Origin: Simmondsia chinensis
Lineage: Eukaryota > Streptophyta > Magnoliopsida > Caryophyllales > Simmondsiaceae
Direction: 5' to 3'
DNA: 64,000 nucleotides
NCBI GenBank assembly: GCA_018398585.1
Contig: JAGTTD010000003.1
Coordinates: 9,308,637 to 9,372,636 of the forward strand
Shown in pieces: positions 1 to 16,235 of the stretch. Position 1 is the stretch's first letter. Each line of letters opens with the position of its first letter. Below the pieces are notes generated by a model, which did no database searches, was not told the DNA's origin, and saw only the letters and a program-made list of their open reading frames with translations. A program made the position numbers and the translations under genes.

Positions 1-2131
<2,131 letters not shown>

Positions 2132-2136
2132 TCAGA

Positions 2137-5255
<3,119 letters not shown>

Positions 5256-5912
5256 TGTTGGAAAAATGTTTCAAGCCTAGTTGTCCCACATAGGAATGGG
5301 AGTAGTTTTTCCTCCAACTTAAACATAAAAGAGCATTACCTAACCCTTTGAATTAAGTTGAGGGTGAGTGAAAGGTAGGAACCACATGTGCACGCCGCCT
5401 TCCATGCCCGAGTGTGGGTGTGGGTGTGGTGTCCTCCCTTTTCTAATGAGTATTTTTGTCGCCTCGCCAACTTGCGCCTGTCTTCTCTCCCAATGCAACT
5501 CCATTGGTGCTAACAGATTTCCCATGGTATGTGCCTCTTCAAGGTGACTGTTGGACGGTCACAACCCTTCCCAACAATCATATTTTGGGCTATAAATACC
5601 CCTTTGCAGCCCCATCTCAAATCATCTAACACAACAATCTTCTCTCTCTCTCTTCCCTCTTCGTTCCTCCCTCTAGAATTGTGCAAAGTTATTCGGCGCT
5701 CCTGCTTGACTACTAACGAGTGCACGTTAAGAGACGGATCGCATTAATCCAAGAGGAAAGCCACCGATAGTGCTGTGTGCATCGGAATAGCGACTAAATC
5801 GTCTTTTAGGGCAATGGTTTTTGCCACAGCGCGATATCTTTGATTTTGGAAGGCTTTCGATTTAATCTTATTTGCTTGCTGTGTTTAGATATTAATCTCA
5901 ATTTTATTAACA
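5256..5912 (+). repeat. copia-1 5' LTR
   Basis: Begins TGTTGGAAAAATG and ends TTATTAACA, so it has TG...CA ends. It matches 12890-13616 over its length, including the phrases TTCAAGCCTAG, CACATAGGAATGG and TTGCTTGCT. A TATA-like box TATAAATA lies at 5591-5598, followed by a CT-rich tract, a plausible LTR promoter. Confidence 0.9.
5591..5598 (+). promoter_or_regulatory. TATA-like box in copia-1 5' LTR
   Basis: TATAAATA sits in GGGCTATAAATACCCC, about 320 bases before the LTR end. The 3' LTR has CATAAATA at the matching place (13298-13305). A role in transcription is inferred from position. Confidence 0.5.
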
Positions 5913-5946
5913 ATCTAAAAGACGATGTATATATCTATATTTAAAT

Positions 5947-6740
5947 ATGACAACCAAATTACCTCTTCCCGGCATGTCTAAAGTCGAGCCCCCTAAATGG
6001 GAAAGTACAAGAGGTTGGCTCAGAAAATGCTATTCTATCTAGAGCAAGTTATTATTGATTACGTACTTTATAAGAAAAACATACCCAAAGGCGAAAATAA
6101 AAAAAATTGTGTACAAAGAAAAATTTGTCTTGGATAACCGAACCTGTAGGGGCAACTTGCTCCAATACATGGGTGACGAACTTTTTGACATTTATGTAAA
6201 AATGGACCCGGCAAAATAAATTTGGGATTTTCTTCAAAAAAAAATATGGGGGTGATGATGCAGGGATGGGAAAATATGCAATAGTAAATGGTTAGATTTC
6301 AAATTTATGTATGATAAATTGATAATTGACCAAGTCTATAAATATGAAAATAGTCACCACTCTTTTGTTGGTATGATAAAAACTTGCAAAATCACTCAAG
6401 CCTATGTTTTTATTGAGAAGCTTTCACCTTCCTAGAAGGACTATAGAAACCAACTCATGCATAAAAAAGATGATCTGACCTTAGAAGAGCTGGCGGAGCA
6501 CTTGAAAATTGAGGAGGAAAATAGACTTAAGGATAAGGGTCACTCATAATCTGATTTGTTTAAAGCTAATATTGTCGAAGATAGGAATGGTACATTTGAC
6601 AAGTTCAAGAATCAATGGAAAAGCATCATTCCAATATCAAGCCTGGGGAAAAATTCAAAAACCAAACTTCAAATTCCGGGGAAAATGCTGTGGAAAACGT
6701 GATCACAAGGCGAAAGACTATAGAAGCAATATGAATTAGC
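5947..6740 (+). pseudogene. copia-1 gag relic
   Basis: The ATG at 5947 is chosen because the codons after it read MTTKLPLPGMSKVEPPKWE, a typical copia Gag start. Further on, in other frames, come LAQKMLFYLEQV, YMGDELFDIYVKMDPAK and LTLEELAEHLKIEEENR. Near the end lies a damaged CCHC zinc knuckle, CCGKRDHKAKDYR at about 6682-6720, in which the first and last cysteines are replaced. Gag would form the virus-like particle and bind RNA. Several stops and frame changes make it non-functional. Confidence 0.85.
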
Positions 6741-6775
6741 CTAAAGACTCCAAGAATAAAACCCACCTTGTAGAG

Positions 6776-7099
6776 ACAGAGAACATTGTTGATGTTGTTT
6801 CAAGGGTGAACCAAAAAGTGACCGAAGGAGAGGTAGTATACATGGGCAACTCTTCTGCAGCACCAATCCTTGAGAAATGGAAGATTTCTTTAAAACTCAC
6901 TTTTGGAAAATTTCTTACCTTAACAAATGTTCTGCATGTGTCTGAGATGCATAGGAACTTGATATCGGGTTGTCTCTTAATTAAAGCTAGCTTAAAGCTA
7001 GACTTTAACTCTGATAAACTTGTCCTAAATAGGAACCGGGAATTTGTAGGCAAGGGATTTTGTAGTGGGGACTGTTTATTCTCGATGTTGTATGTGTGA
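6776..7099 (+). pseudogene. copia-1 protease C-terminal part and pre-integrase region relic
   Basis: The frame at 6806-7099 reads VTEGEVVYMGNSSAAPILEK, then LTNVLHVSEMHRNLISG and FVGKGF. This is the copia Pol region between the protease core and the integrase, where NVLHVP...RNLISG is typical. The N-terminal protease part with the catalytic DSGAT motif is not seen, so it was probably lost. It continues, shifted, into the integrase relic. Confidence 0.8.
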
Positions 7100-7289
7100 A
7101 TGACAATGCTAGTACCTCCTTTGCTTACCTCGTTGAGTCTCTTTAACTATGGCACGCTCACTTAGGGTTCATAAATGTTGTGTCTATTAAACGTGTTAAG
7201 AAAATGAACATGATTCCTAATTTCTGTAATGCCAACTTTAGTAAATGCGATGTATGGGTATAAGGTAAACATGCTAAAAAACCTTTTAA

Positions 7290-8016
7290 ATCGATCGAGA
7301 GACAATTTGTACTTCTTGAGCTAGTTAACAGTGACTTAGGAGATTTTAAAAGCCAAATGAGTAGAGGTGGAAAAGGTTAGTACATAACATTTGTAGACAA
7401 TTACTCTAGATACACGATGATATATCTCCTAAGCACTAAAAATGACACATAAAAAATGTTTTTTAAATACAAAGCAAAAGTTAAAAATCAACCAAGAATA
7501 AAAATGAAGAGGGTTAGGTCCAATAGAGGAGGTGAATATGAGCCAACTTCACCAGAAAAATTTTGCAAAGAAAATGGGATAATACATGAACGAACTCCTG
7601 CTTATTGTCCACAGTCTAACCATATCGCTGAAAGGAAAAATAGAACCTTAAAAACGTGATGATTGCTATGCTTATTAGCTTTGGACTACCTGATAACTTG
7701 TGGGGAAGGAGATATTATCTATTTGTCATATGCTAAATAGAGTTCCTCATAAAAAACTAGTTAAGCCCCCATACGAAATGTAGAAAGGTCATGCCCTTAA
7801 TCTAAAATACCTGAAAGTGTGGGGTGTTTCACCAAGGTCGAACTACCTGACTTTAAACGAAGCAAAATTGGACTTATGAATGTTGATTAAATTTTTGTTG
7901 GATATGCTTATCACAGTGTTGCTTCTCATTTTCTAATCAAGGGATCTAATAATTCATATACATATGGTAGTATAGTTGAATTTAGAGATGCTGAATTTTT
8001 TGAACATATATTTCCT
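7290..8016 (+). pseudogene. copia-1 integrase relic
   Basis: Integrase inserts the cDNA copy into the host chromosome through a DDE active site. Recognisable pieces are YITFVDNYSRY (about 7380-7412) and RSNRGGEYEPTSPEKFCKEN followed by HERTPAYCPQSN and AERKNRTLK (7519-7659). The expected second catalytic aspartate in RSDRGGEY is Asn here. The Glu in the AERKNRTL block is still present. Downstream fragments to about 8016 resemble the integrase C-terminal region in broken frames. Stops and the Asp-to-Asn change rule out activity. Confidence 0.88.
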
Positions 8017-9021
8017 TTGAAGCTTAATGAGGCACAACCTATTAATCTGCCTTCTCACATGGTGACTGTTAACTATGAGCATAGTTGCACTAACGATATG
8101 GACATCCCTGAAATTCGAAGAAGTAAAAGAATTAGGAAAGAAACCAACTTCGGACCTAATTTCGTTACTACTTTCCTAACAGAAGATAAATTCATAAATG
8201 AAGAAAGCATCAATGTCTATATGCTAAAAGAAGACCCCAAAACCCGTGAAGAAGCTATGGGGTCGGTTACATCAACTTTTTGGAAAGAAGCTATTAATAG
8301 TGAACTAGAATCAATTTTCAACAATCATACATGGGAATTGGTAGATCTTTCTAGAGGCTGTAAGAAAGTTGCTTGCAAGTGGATCTTTACAAGAAAAATG
8401 AGGGCTTATCGTTTAATAGATAAATTTAAAGCAAGATTAGTGGCTAAGGTTTACACCCAAAAAAACGGGTTGACTATTTTGACATATATTTGGCAGTCAC
8501 TAAGATAGCCATGATAAGAACTCTGTTTCCCCTTGCATCTATTCATGATTTGGTTGCGTATCAAATGGACGTTAAAAAAGCATTCCTTAGTGGTGACCTC
8601 GACGAAGAGATTTATATGGGACAACTTGAGGATTTTGTTGTCTCGGGTAACGAAAAGAAAGGCTGTAAACTTATAAAATCTCCATATGATCTCAAACAAG
8701 AACCAAAGTAATGGCATGAGAAATTTAATAGCACGGTAATTGCAAATAACTTCCATGTAAATGATACTAACTCATGTGGGTATTCTTAGTTTGATTTGAA
8801 TGGATGCATTATTGTTTGTCTATATATTGATGATACGCTGATATTTGGCACAAATTTGAATGTTTTCAATGATACAAAAAACTTTCTAAGTTCTAAATTT
8901 GACGTGAAAGGTTTTGGTGAGGTAGACACGATCTTAGGATTTAAAATTGTGAAAACCCCTAAAGGTATAAGCTTGAACTAGTTTCACTATGTTGAAAAGA
9001 TATTTAGAAAGTTTGACATGT
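8017..9021 (+). pseudogene. copia-1 reverse transcriptase relic, first part
   Basis: Copia reverse transcriptase blocks are present in consecutive frames: ACKWIFTRKM and DKFKARLVAK (about 8370-8445), then QMDVKKAFLSGDLDEEIYM (about 8563-8619), then CLYIDDTLIFG with the catalytic YIDD near 8823, then LGFKIVKTPKGISL. The reading stops at KFDMF when a DNA transposon intervenes at 9025. Skipping the transposon, the frame resumes with NVDLIRTSYDPSVHL. Several stop codons and a frameshift near 8480 inactivate it. Confidence 0.93.
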
Positions 9022-9024
9022 TTA

Positions 9025-11540
9025 GGCCCCGTTTGTTGAAAACCCCATGGAAAATGTTATTCCTGTTAAGGTTTTCCGTTATTTTTTTTTTTTTTCTGAG
9101 GTTTCGCTTTCATCGACGTTGCCGAAGTACCAGCCTTACTCACTTGTGCTTTGCAGATGACCTTATGATTTTCAGTGCGGCTGATGAGGGTAGTGTTTCT
9201 GTCATTCGAGAGGCGTTAGATCGATTTGCTGCACTTTCGGGGCTATCCTAGAATGTAGCAAAGAGCTCCGTCTTCATTACCGGGGTTGATCCTGAACTTC
9301 GACAGTCTATACTTGACATCTTGGGGTTCAGGTTGGGGCAGTGCCCGGTCAGATATTTGGGGGTGCCGCTCATCACGTCGAGGCTTTGGTTCATTGACTG
9401 CAAGCCTCTTTTGGGCCACATCCTTGCCCGCATTCAGCTATGGACATCTCGTTCCTTATCTTATGCCGGACATCTGCAGCTCATCCGATCGGTTCTGTTT
9501 TCTATTCAGGTCTTCTGGTCATCTGTCTTCATCCTTCCGAAGTTGATGATCCAGAAGATTAAGTTGACTCTGGCTGCCTTCCTGTGGAAGGGCACTTCTT
9601 TGGGCCCGGGCGGGGCCAAGGTCTCCTGGTCGCATCTCTGTTATCCCCGTCGGGAGGGTGGTCTTGGGATTCGACGTTTGCATGAGTGGAACTAGGCTTC
9701 CCTTATGAAGCATATCTGGGTTCTGCTCACTGATCATGACTCTCTTTGGCCTCATTGGATCCATGCCAACCGACTCCAGGGGAAGTCTTTCTGGGATATT
9801 CAGCCTCGAGGTTCGATTCCATGGCCGTGGAGGAGCATCCTGGGTGTTAGATCGTTGTGTGCAGGGCCTTCAGGCACATTATTGGTGACGGACGCGATAC
9901 AGCGCTGTGGTCTGACTACTGGTTGCCGTGCGGACCCTTAGAGGGGCGGTTCACATTCCGCCGCCTTCATTCCATTGGTCATCGCTTGGGTTCTCGTGTT
10001 TCTGACATTATTGAGGGTGATCAGTGGCGCTTCCCATAGGATATTGCTGAGCTGCTGCCTATCTGGGATTCTATTGACTTCAGGCCCCGGCCGGGGATAG
10101 CTGATAGTGTGCGGTGGATGGGTGACCCATCTAGGGTCTTCTCCACTAGATCGGCTTGGGAGATGATCCGTAGCCGGAGGGAGGAGGACTCCATTCACCA
10201 TCTCCTTTGGTTCTAGCTTCATATTCCGCGACATTCCTTCATCCTTTGGCTCTCCTCCTGTAAGCGGCTTTGGACTTCTGACAGACTGCTGAGGCATAGA
10301 GTGCAGGATGTTCGGGCTACTTGTGTGCTGTGTGGGACGGATGATGAGTGGCACAGTCATCTCTTCTTCAGCTGCAGCTTCTCTACTACTGTCTGGTCCA
10401 CGGTGTCTTCTCGCACCTCTGTTGCCTAGCCTTTGCTTCCTTGGCATGAGCTGATTCAGTGGGCCGCTACCAGGCTCCATGGTCGTGGGGTGGATCAAAC
10501 CCTTGCTCACCTTTGTGTCTCTGCGACGGTTTACATTCTCTGGAACGAGCATAACCTTAGGATTCAGCGCTCCCAGTCCAGGCCTTCTGCAGTTGTCACT
10601 GAGGAGATCACAGGATTGGTTCGCAGCCGTCTCATTACAGCGCACACGCTTCGAGGCGCTTATCGTCACTCACAGCCGTTGCAGGAGTGGGGGATTGAGC
10701 ATTAGCTTTGTTTTGCATTTTGTGCTTTGCTTTTGTGTTATTTGGCCGTGTTGGCCTTTGATACCGATGTTTGATTCTTTCTTTGGATTGATTCTTTGAT
10801 GTAGGCCTTAGGCCTTGGCTTGGGGTATGCCCCTCGTAGACTTGTACGTATATTCTTTCATATATATGATATTCTCACACTGATTTACAAAAAAAAGGAA
10901 AACGTGATTTCACATTTCGATATTCCTTACTTGTTTTAAAGGAATCATCTTTTACCAATCATCTTATTCCTAGTTATAGGATAATATAAATAGTAATACA
11001 ATATATTTGAAATTATTTAGACTCTGTGGGGTTGTAGAGTTATTATTAAGATACCCCGAGGTTTGAGTATTTATTACATATCCTGACATTTAAATGTATA
11101 TAATGACGTACTCCGAAGTTGAATATTTGATCACTCAGGTACCATGCATCAAAATTTGAGGAATATTTATAAGAATCTGACCAAATATAAAAGTGCCAAT
11201 ATAATACATAATTAGGATAATATTTACAAGTTGTGTCAATGTTTTAGCAAATTACGATAAAAAGTTCATAGTATATTGATGTAAAAACTACATAAACATG
11301 GTCGAAATCATATGCAGTGTTGGCATTTTTTAGGAAAAATCTAATGAGAATACTTATATATTGTCGAAATCATGTTTCTAGATCACTTAGATGATGACTT
11401 CTCCTCTTTTAAAAGGGAAGTCATTTTCCCCCGTTTTCCCCCTTTGGGAAAACCTTATCCATCACTAATCTTGCACCAAACAACAGAAAAGGGGAAAACT
11501 ACTTTCTAGAATGTGGTTTTTCCCTTAAACAAATGAAGCC
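9025..11540. mobile_element. PIF/Harbinger-like DNA transposon (non-autonomous) carrying a LINE
   Basis: The ends are inverted: GGCCCCGTTTGTTG on the left, and on the right a sequence whose reverse complement starts GGCTTCATTTGTTT. It is flanked by TTA at 9022-9024 and 11541-11543, the 3-bp TWA duplication known for PIF/Harbinger elements. Removing the element and one TTA restores the copia-1 frame. The right end, reverse complemented, closely resembles the left end of 34492-35548, so they are one family. No transposase was seen. About 1.8 kb of its length is a LINE fragment. Confidence 0.85.
9098..10898 (+). pseudogene. L1-type LINE ORF2 3' part, 5'-truncated
   Basis: The reading begins in the reverse transcriptase with THLCFADDLMIFS, which contains the catalytic FADD. 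It continues with CPVRYLGVPL, RIQLWTSRSLSYAGHLQLIR and EGGLGIRRLHEWN. After a frameshift near 9855 it reads GDGRDTALWSDYWLP, then a zf-RVT-like block with LLRHRVQDVRATCVLCG and EWHSHLFFSC, and ends with a TAG at 10703-10705. A short A tail follows about 185 bases later (near 10891). Premature TAGs lie at 9249, 9693, 10037, 10214 and 10427. The 5' part, including the endonuclease, is missing, as is usual for LINE copies. Confidence 0.9.
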
Positions 11541-11543
11541 TTA

Positions 11544-12291
11544 ATGTTGATCTTATAAGAACATCTTATGACCCCAGTGTGCATTTAACTAAACATAAAG
11601 GTTTAGCTATGTGCCAATTTGAATATGCTAAGCTCATTGGTAGTTTTATGTTCCTGATGAACTATACTAGACCTAACACTGCATATGCTGTGAGCATACT
11701 TAGCAGATACACACATAATCCTAATCAAGAGCGTTGGAATACATTAAGAAGATTGCTTAAATATTTAAAAGGAACAATGGATTAGGGACTTCACTTTGGG
11801 AAGTTTCCCACTGTATTAGAAAGATATTGTGATGCCAATTACGTGTCTGACAATATGAAATTAACTCCACTTGTGAATATTTGTTCACATTAGCTGGAAG
11901 TGCTATATGGAAATCCTCTAAGTAATCTTGTAATGCCGAGTCTACTACAGAATCTTAGTTTATTGTTCAAGAGTTGGTAGGTCACGAAGCGGAATGTCTT
12001 AGAAGTTTACTAGGAGATGTGTCATTGTGGAGACTGTTGGCTCCATCAGTATCACTACATGGTGACAGTTATGCTGCAATTACTATGCCAAAGAATGAAG
12101 GGTACAATGGCAAGGGAAGACACATTCGTCTCTGGCATAAGATCGTGAAGGATCCTTTGGAAAGTGGAGTCATATCACTAGACTATGTAAAGTTTGAGAA
12201 AAACCTCGGGGATCCGTTGGCAAAAGGCCTTTGTAGTCAAATGATTGTAGAAACATGGAAGGGGATGGGATTAAAGTCTACGTATGAATGA
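11544..12291 (+). pseudogene. copia-1 reverse transcriptase end and RNase H relic
   Basis: After the inserted transposon the copia frame continues with NVDLIRTSYDPSVHL, LIGSFMFLMNYTRPNTAYAV and LLKYLKGTMD, the typical join between reverse transcriptase and RNase H. A broken stretch with RYCDANYVSDN follows. The frame 11974-12291 then reads GHEAECLRSLLGD, RHIRLWHKIVKD, DYVKFEKNLGDPLAKGL and ends KGMGLKSTYE, matching the copia RNase H C-terminus (usually NLADPLTKGL). The stop at 12289-12291 is probably the natural end of Pol. Confidence 0.9.
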
Positions 12292-12889
12292 ACTGTGATG
12301 TATTCAACCTAGTTTTAACAAGTTCAATGTGAAGAGTCATAGTTTTATTCAAGGTGTCCACTGTATTTTACGTTCTCCCACCCTATAATGTGAGTAGTGT
12401 GTAGATAGTCCATAGCCATATGTTTGGTGGTGTAAGTGAAGCATGCACTTGATGGACATTGTCGATATGTTACCGAGGGGTGAGGTTGAGCTTTAGCTAT
12501 TAATGAATACATAGCCATATGTTTGGTGGTATGCGGTAACACAAACTTGATAGGATCCACCTATATAGGCATGGGAGTGTGGCAACTTTGTATGAAGGTT
12601 TAAGATTTGCCTTTTAGAGCATCTACGAATATCCAGGACAGGTGCATGACCAATAAAACACACCAAATCGTAGGAGTTGCCGAGAGTTGGACCTTGGTAG
12701 GTGTCCAAGTAGCAGACTATACAACCCATTGTAAGGTTTAAGATGAAAGTCATCTTGCAACTGATTGGTCCTAAACTTGGTTTACACTTGATGACGATTC
12801 AAGTTGCAATACATCGGCACTGAAAAACTAAGCTCTCTTTGCCCATTTCTTCTTCTTTCCTTTGATCGGCTTGCATCCTTTGTGAGGAT
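12292..12889. other. copia-1 3' non-coding interior
   Basis: This lies between the end of Pol and the 3' LTR. The phrase CATAGCCATATGTTTGGTGG occurs twice, near 12412 and 12508, a partial local duplication. No clear polypurine tract is seen directly before 12890. Confidence 0.55.
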
Positions 12890-13616
12890 TGTCAGAAAAA
12901 TGATTCAAGCCTAGCTATTTTGAAAACCCTTTGTTGTATCTCACATAGGAATGGAAGTAGCTTTTCCTCCACCTTAGATATAAGAGCGGTACCTAACCCC
13001 ATGAATTGAGTTGAGGGTGAGCAAAAGGTAGGGGAACCACATGCGCCCATGCACGCCGTCTGCACACTATGCTGTGCATGAGCTAGGGTGTGGTTGTCCT
13101 CTTTCTAACGAGTATTTTTTTTTGGGAATCACTTTTCTAAAGGGTATTTTCATCCTCCTCGTAAACTTGCGCACTTCTTCACTGCATTTGCTCTCCCTAT
13201 GTAGCTCCATTAGTGTTGACAGAGTTCTCTTGGCATGTGCCTCTTCAAGGTGACTGTAGGGAGGTCACAACCCTTCCCAACAATCATATTTTGTGCCATA
13301 AATACCCCTTTGCAGCCTCATCTCAAATCATCTAACACAACAATCCTCTCTCTCTCTTCCCTCTTTGCTCCTCTCTCCTAGGTTGCACCAAAGTTCTTGG
13401 CGCTCCTACTTGACAATTAATGAGTGTACGTTAGGAGTCGGATCACGTTAATCCCGAAGGACAGCCGCCGATAGTACTTTGTGCAATGAAACAGCGGCGA
13501 AATCGTTTTTTAGGATAATGGCTTGTGCCACAGCACAATATCTTTGATTTTGTAAGAATTTTAGTTTAGTCTTATTTGCTTGCTATATTTAGATATTAAT
13601 CTCAATTTTATTAATA
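12890..13616 (+). repeat. copia-1 3' LTR
   Basis: Begins TGTCAGAAAAATG and ends TTATTAATA (CA decayed to TA). It aligns with 5256-5912 but carries extra bases, for example near 12915-12935 and 13110-13145. The five bases after it, GATAA, duplicate those before the 5' LTR. Confidence 0.9.
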
Positions 13617-13621
13617 GATAA

Positions 13622-14017
13622 ATGATGTCAAATACTTAGGTAAAATTACACAAACAAGTTGAATTGATCTAAATAGTATTAATATTATTATTGGGTTTAG
13701 ATATGTCTTCATTTTGCTTATACTAGTTTTACACTACCTTTCTTCAGAGCTCTGAATTCATTAGGAAGAATTTGTTTTCATGTTGACTATTAGGATATGT
13801 TATCTCCGTATCACATTTATTGTATATATCTTATATTTGTAGATCTAGTTTACTATTTCTATCTTGATTGTTTGCTCTATCAAATCTTGTATTCATCATT
13901 ATTGTATATGGGAGCCTGGCATAACTATTTGTATGCTACAACATATTATTATTTTTACATGGTATTAAAGCTTTTCTAAAAATAAAAAAAAAGGGGGAGA
14001 GAGAGAAAATTATACCC
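13622..14017. other. AT-rich spacer; possible copia primer-site relic
   Basis: No coding homology. ACATGGTATTAAAGC near 13957-13971 resembles a plant copia primer-binding site (TGGTATCAGAGC with changes), so the AT-rich sequence before it could be an old LTR end. This is weak evidence. Confidence 0.3.
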
Positions 14018-14912
14018 GGTGAGTTATTTTGCATAATACCTTATTTTCAATTTTTTTTAAAAGTAACCCTTTTACAAAATTATTTAGCAAAATGACCCAT
14101 TTTGTTAGGAAAAAGTGCTAGGCTCCATGGGAGGCGCCATTCAAAATGGGGCGTCTAACACAGAGGATCCATATGGAATGGCTCCGTCTTGTTCCAAATG
14201 GCACCACCTTTATTTCTACAAGTTAATAATAGCGTTACATTTGTACAACTATATACAAATGATTAATATAAATAAATAATGTAAATTATGGTACAAATTA
14301 TGACGTGGATCTATGAATAGATTCACAATCATCTTCGGGTAAGACTTTGAACTCCTGATCATCCATGTTCAACACCATTTAATAAACGGTAGTCAATCCT
14401 TCTTGTTGTAGAATTTGAAGAAATTGGTGTTCCTCACTAGCAGCATCTAGTATGTAGCTAGGTAATAGTGTTGGCCACACTGTACAATGTGTCTCCATCA
14501 ATTGGCTTGCAGGTTGTAGTAGCATAATAGGTGTTGTCGGTGAGGAACACCATTTTCGTCAAATTCTACAACAAGAAGGTGTTGACTACTGTTCATTAAA
14601 CTGTGCAGAAGGAAGTAGATGTGAAAGTTGAGGTGAACGTCCTCTACGATGCAGTTTTTCAATTAATCGGGAGTTCACAGTCTCATCAGAAGATGATAGT
14701 AAACCTAGCTGTAGATCCACATCACGATTTATACTATAATTTACATTGTTTATTTATATTAATCATTGTTATATAGTTTTACTAATGGCACGCTATTATT
14801 AATCTAAATAAAGGTGGCGCCATTCAAAATGGTGCCTCTCTCTTTTACTTGTAAAATGGTTACTTTTAAATTTTTTTTTAAAAAATAAGGCATTATGGTA
14901 AATAACTCCCCC
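14018..14912. repeat. long inverted repeat (foldback-type element)
   Basis: The left arm from GAGTTATTTTGCATAATACC is matched in reverse complement by the right arm ending GGCATTATGGTAAATAACTC. The pairing continues inward for most of the length. Both arms hold GGCGCCATTCAAAATGG-type motifs, an ACCTTTATTT-AATAATAGCG block, a GATTAATATAAATAAA-AATGTAAATTAT block, and finally TTCTTGTTGTAGAATTTGA with GGTGTTCCTCAC. The unpaired centre is about 14463-14519. The arms are about 400-445 bases with small indels. No transposase and no clear target duplication were found. It could be a foldback transposon or an inverted duplication of a MULE-like end. Confidence 0.8.
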
Positions 14913-15286
14913 AGTTGTGGGGCAGCCCCCCTCTCTACAGTGTTCCCACTGCCGTGTGCCTCCCTTCTCTGCTGCACCATCGAATTTGTCCCACCCTCCC
15001 TATATAGGTACTAGGGCTACTTAGTGGCAACAAGCTCCTAGGTTCCCAACCTTCATAGGTCAGCGACCACCCACTCCTCCTTATTCCTATACTATTGGTA
15101 AGAGCTCTCAACCTAGCATGCCTCTCTTTGGCTCCATACCCAATTATTCCCTCTTTCTCACACAAGGGTTCTCCACTACACTACCCCGCCACCCCTTCTG
15201 TCCTCAACTGTACCTCACCGCAAAATCACTATTGAGTCAAAAAACCTTGTCCTTTTGACTTATGAGTACTCAGTCAAAAAAAATGA
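14913..15286. other. spacer, no gene seen
   Basis: A C-rich stretch (14913-15200) gives a short minus-strand open frame without recognisable homology. ATGA at 15283-15286 is the probable left target duplication of the next LTR element. Confidence 0.5.
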
Positions 15287-15829
15287 TGATACAATTCATA
15301 ATCAATTCAGTTCAAATTGATATCAATATAAGATCCAAAACCTAATCTAACTCAAGATCAACAATCAACGAACCAAATCAACTCAATCAACTATTAATCA
15401 AAGAAATTTGTATTGTATTCCACTATGTGTATGCTCTATAATTAAGCTCGTATGAGATTTACAAGTATAAAACTATATTAAGATAGTAAAAAATGGGAAG
15501 AAGACATCAAAAAAATTAGGAAGAGAGAGAATTAGAGAGAGAAGGGGGAGGAGAAAGAATAACACTATCACAATGCTCAACATAACATTAACAATCCAAT
15601 TCTACATAACATTAACAATCCAATTCTAACTTATTTATACTAAGTACAAGAGCTTACAAGGATGATGTGGCATCTGTTGCTGAAATGGCAACTGGGATCA
15701 TGTGGCAGTGATGTGGCTTTGATCAATGACGTGGCATTGTTGAAGTGGCACCGGTGTGATAGTCTTTAACATGGCAGTCAAGAAGACTCGAGACTAAAGC
15801 GGGTGTGACCATCGGTAATATTCGTATCA
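15287..15829 (-). repeat. 3' LTR of the minus-strand element
   Basis: Shares with 19335-19787 the phrases CTCAAGATCAACAATCAA, CTATGTGTATGCTCTATAAT and GTGGCATTGTTGAAGTGGCA. It carries about 90 extra purine-rich bases near 15490-15580. A G-rich tract, on the minus strand TGCGGGGTTAT, abuts its upstream side at 15830-15840 as a polypurine tract would. Confidence 0.82.
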
Positions 15830-16053
15830 ATAACCCCGCAGTGAAATGACCCTTATTCTCAAGGGTCAGGATATTGATATACAAATTTATAAACCCTCCA
15901 GGATCAAACACCATAATTATAAATTTTACTCAATTTTCTAAAATTAACAGAAAGTTTGATAAATTTTTTCTCTAAAATATCTAAATAAAGGGTGATTAAG
16001 TAATTAAAAAGAAATTTAGGAGCAAAATTGTAATTATTCTCAAAATTTAACCA

Positions 16054-16204
16054 TAGAGGTGGCCATGGGCCGGGTCGGGCCAGGCCCAAGCTCAGGCCCG
16101 CACTGTAGCGGGTTGGGCCTAGAGGCCAAACTGGGCCGAGTCGAGTCTAGGCCCGGTCCCTTGGGGGTTCAGGCCGGCTCGGGCCCGGGTTGGCCTAGTC
16201 CACG

Positions 16205-16235
<31 letters not shown>

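Larger units (their letters stand above)
5256..13616 (+). mobile_element. copia-1: Ty1/copia LTR retrotransposon, inactive
   Basis: Two related direct repeats (5256-5912 and 12890-13616) bound an interior with copia gag, integrase, reverse transcriptase and RNase H remnants in plus orientation, in the usual copia order. The element is flanked by an exact 5-bp duplication, GATAA at 5251-5255 and 13617-13621, which fixes both ends. The interior has many stops and frameshifts. A 2516-bp DNA transposon (9025-11540) is inserted in the reverse transcriptase. The usual plant copia primer site (TGGTATCAGAGC) is not visible right after the 5' LTR. The LTRs differ at many positions and by indels, so the insertion is old. 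Confidence 0.93.

Noticed and set aside
5510..5747. Overlapping open frames on both strands near 5.6 kb
   Set aside because: They lie within the copia-1 5' LTR promoter and leader and match non-coding sequence of the 3' LTR.
9938..10669. 243-residue minus-strand open frame
   Set aside because: It lies antisense to the LINE C-terminal region, whose plus-strand reading has clear FADD and zinc-finger homology. It has no recognisable motif.
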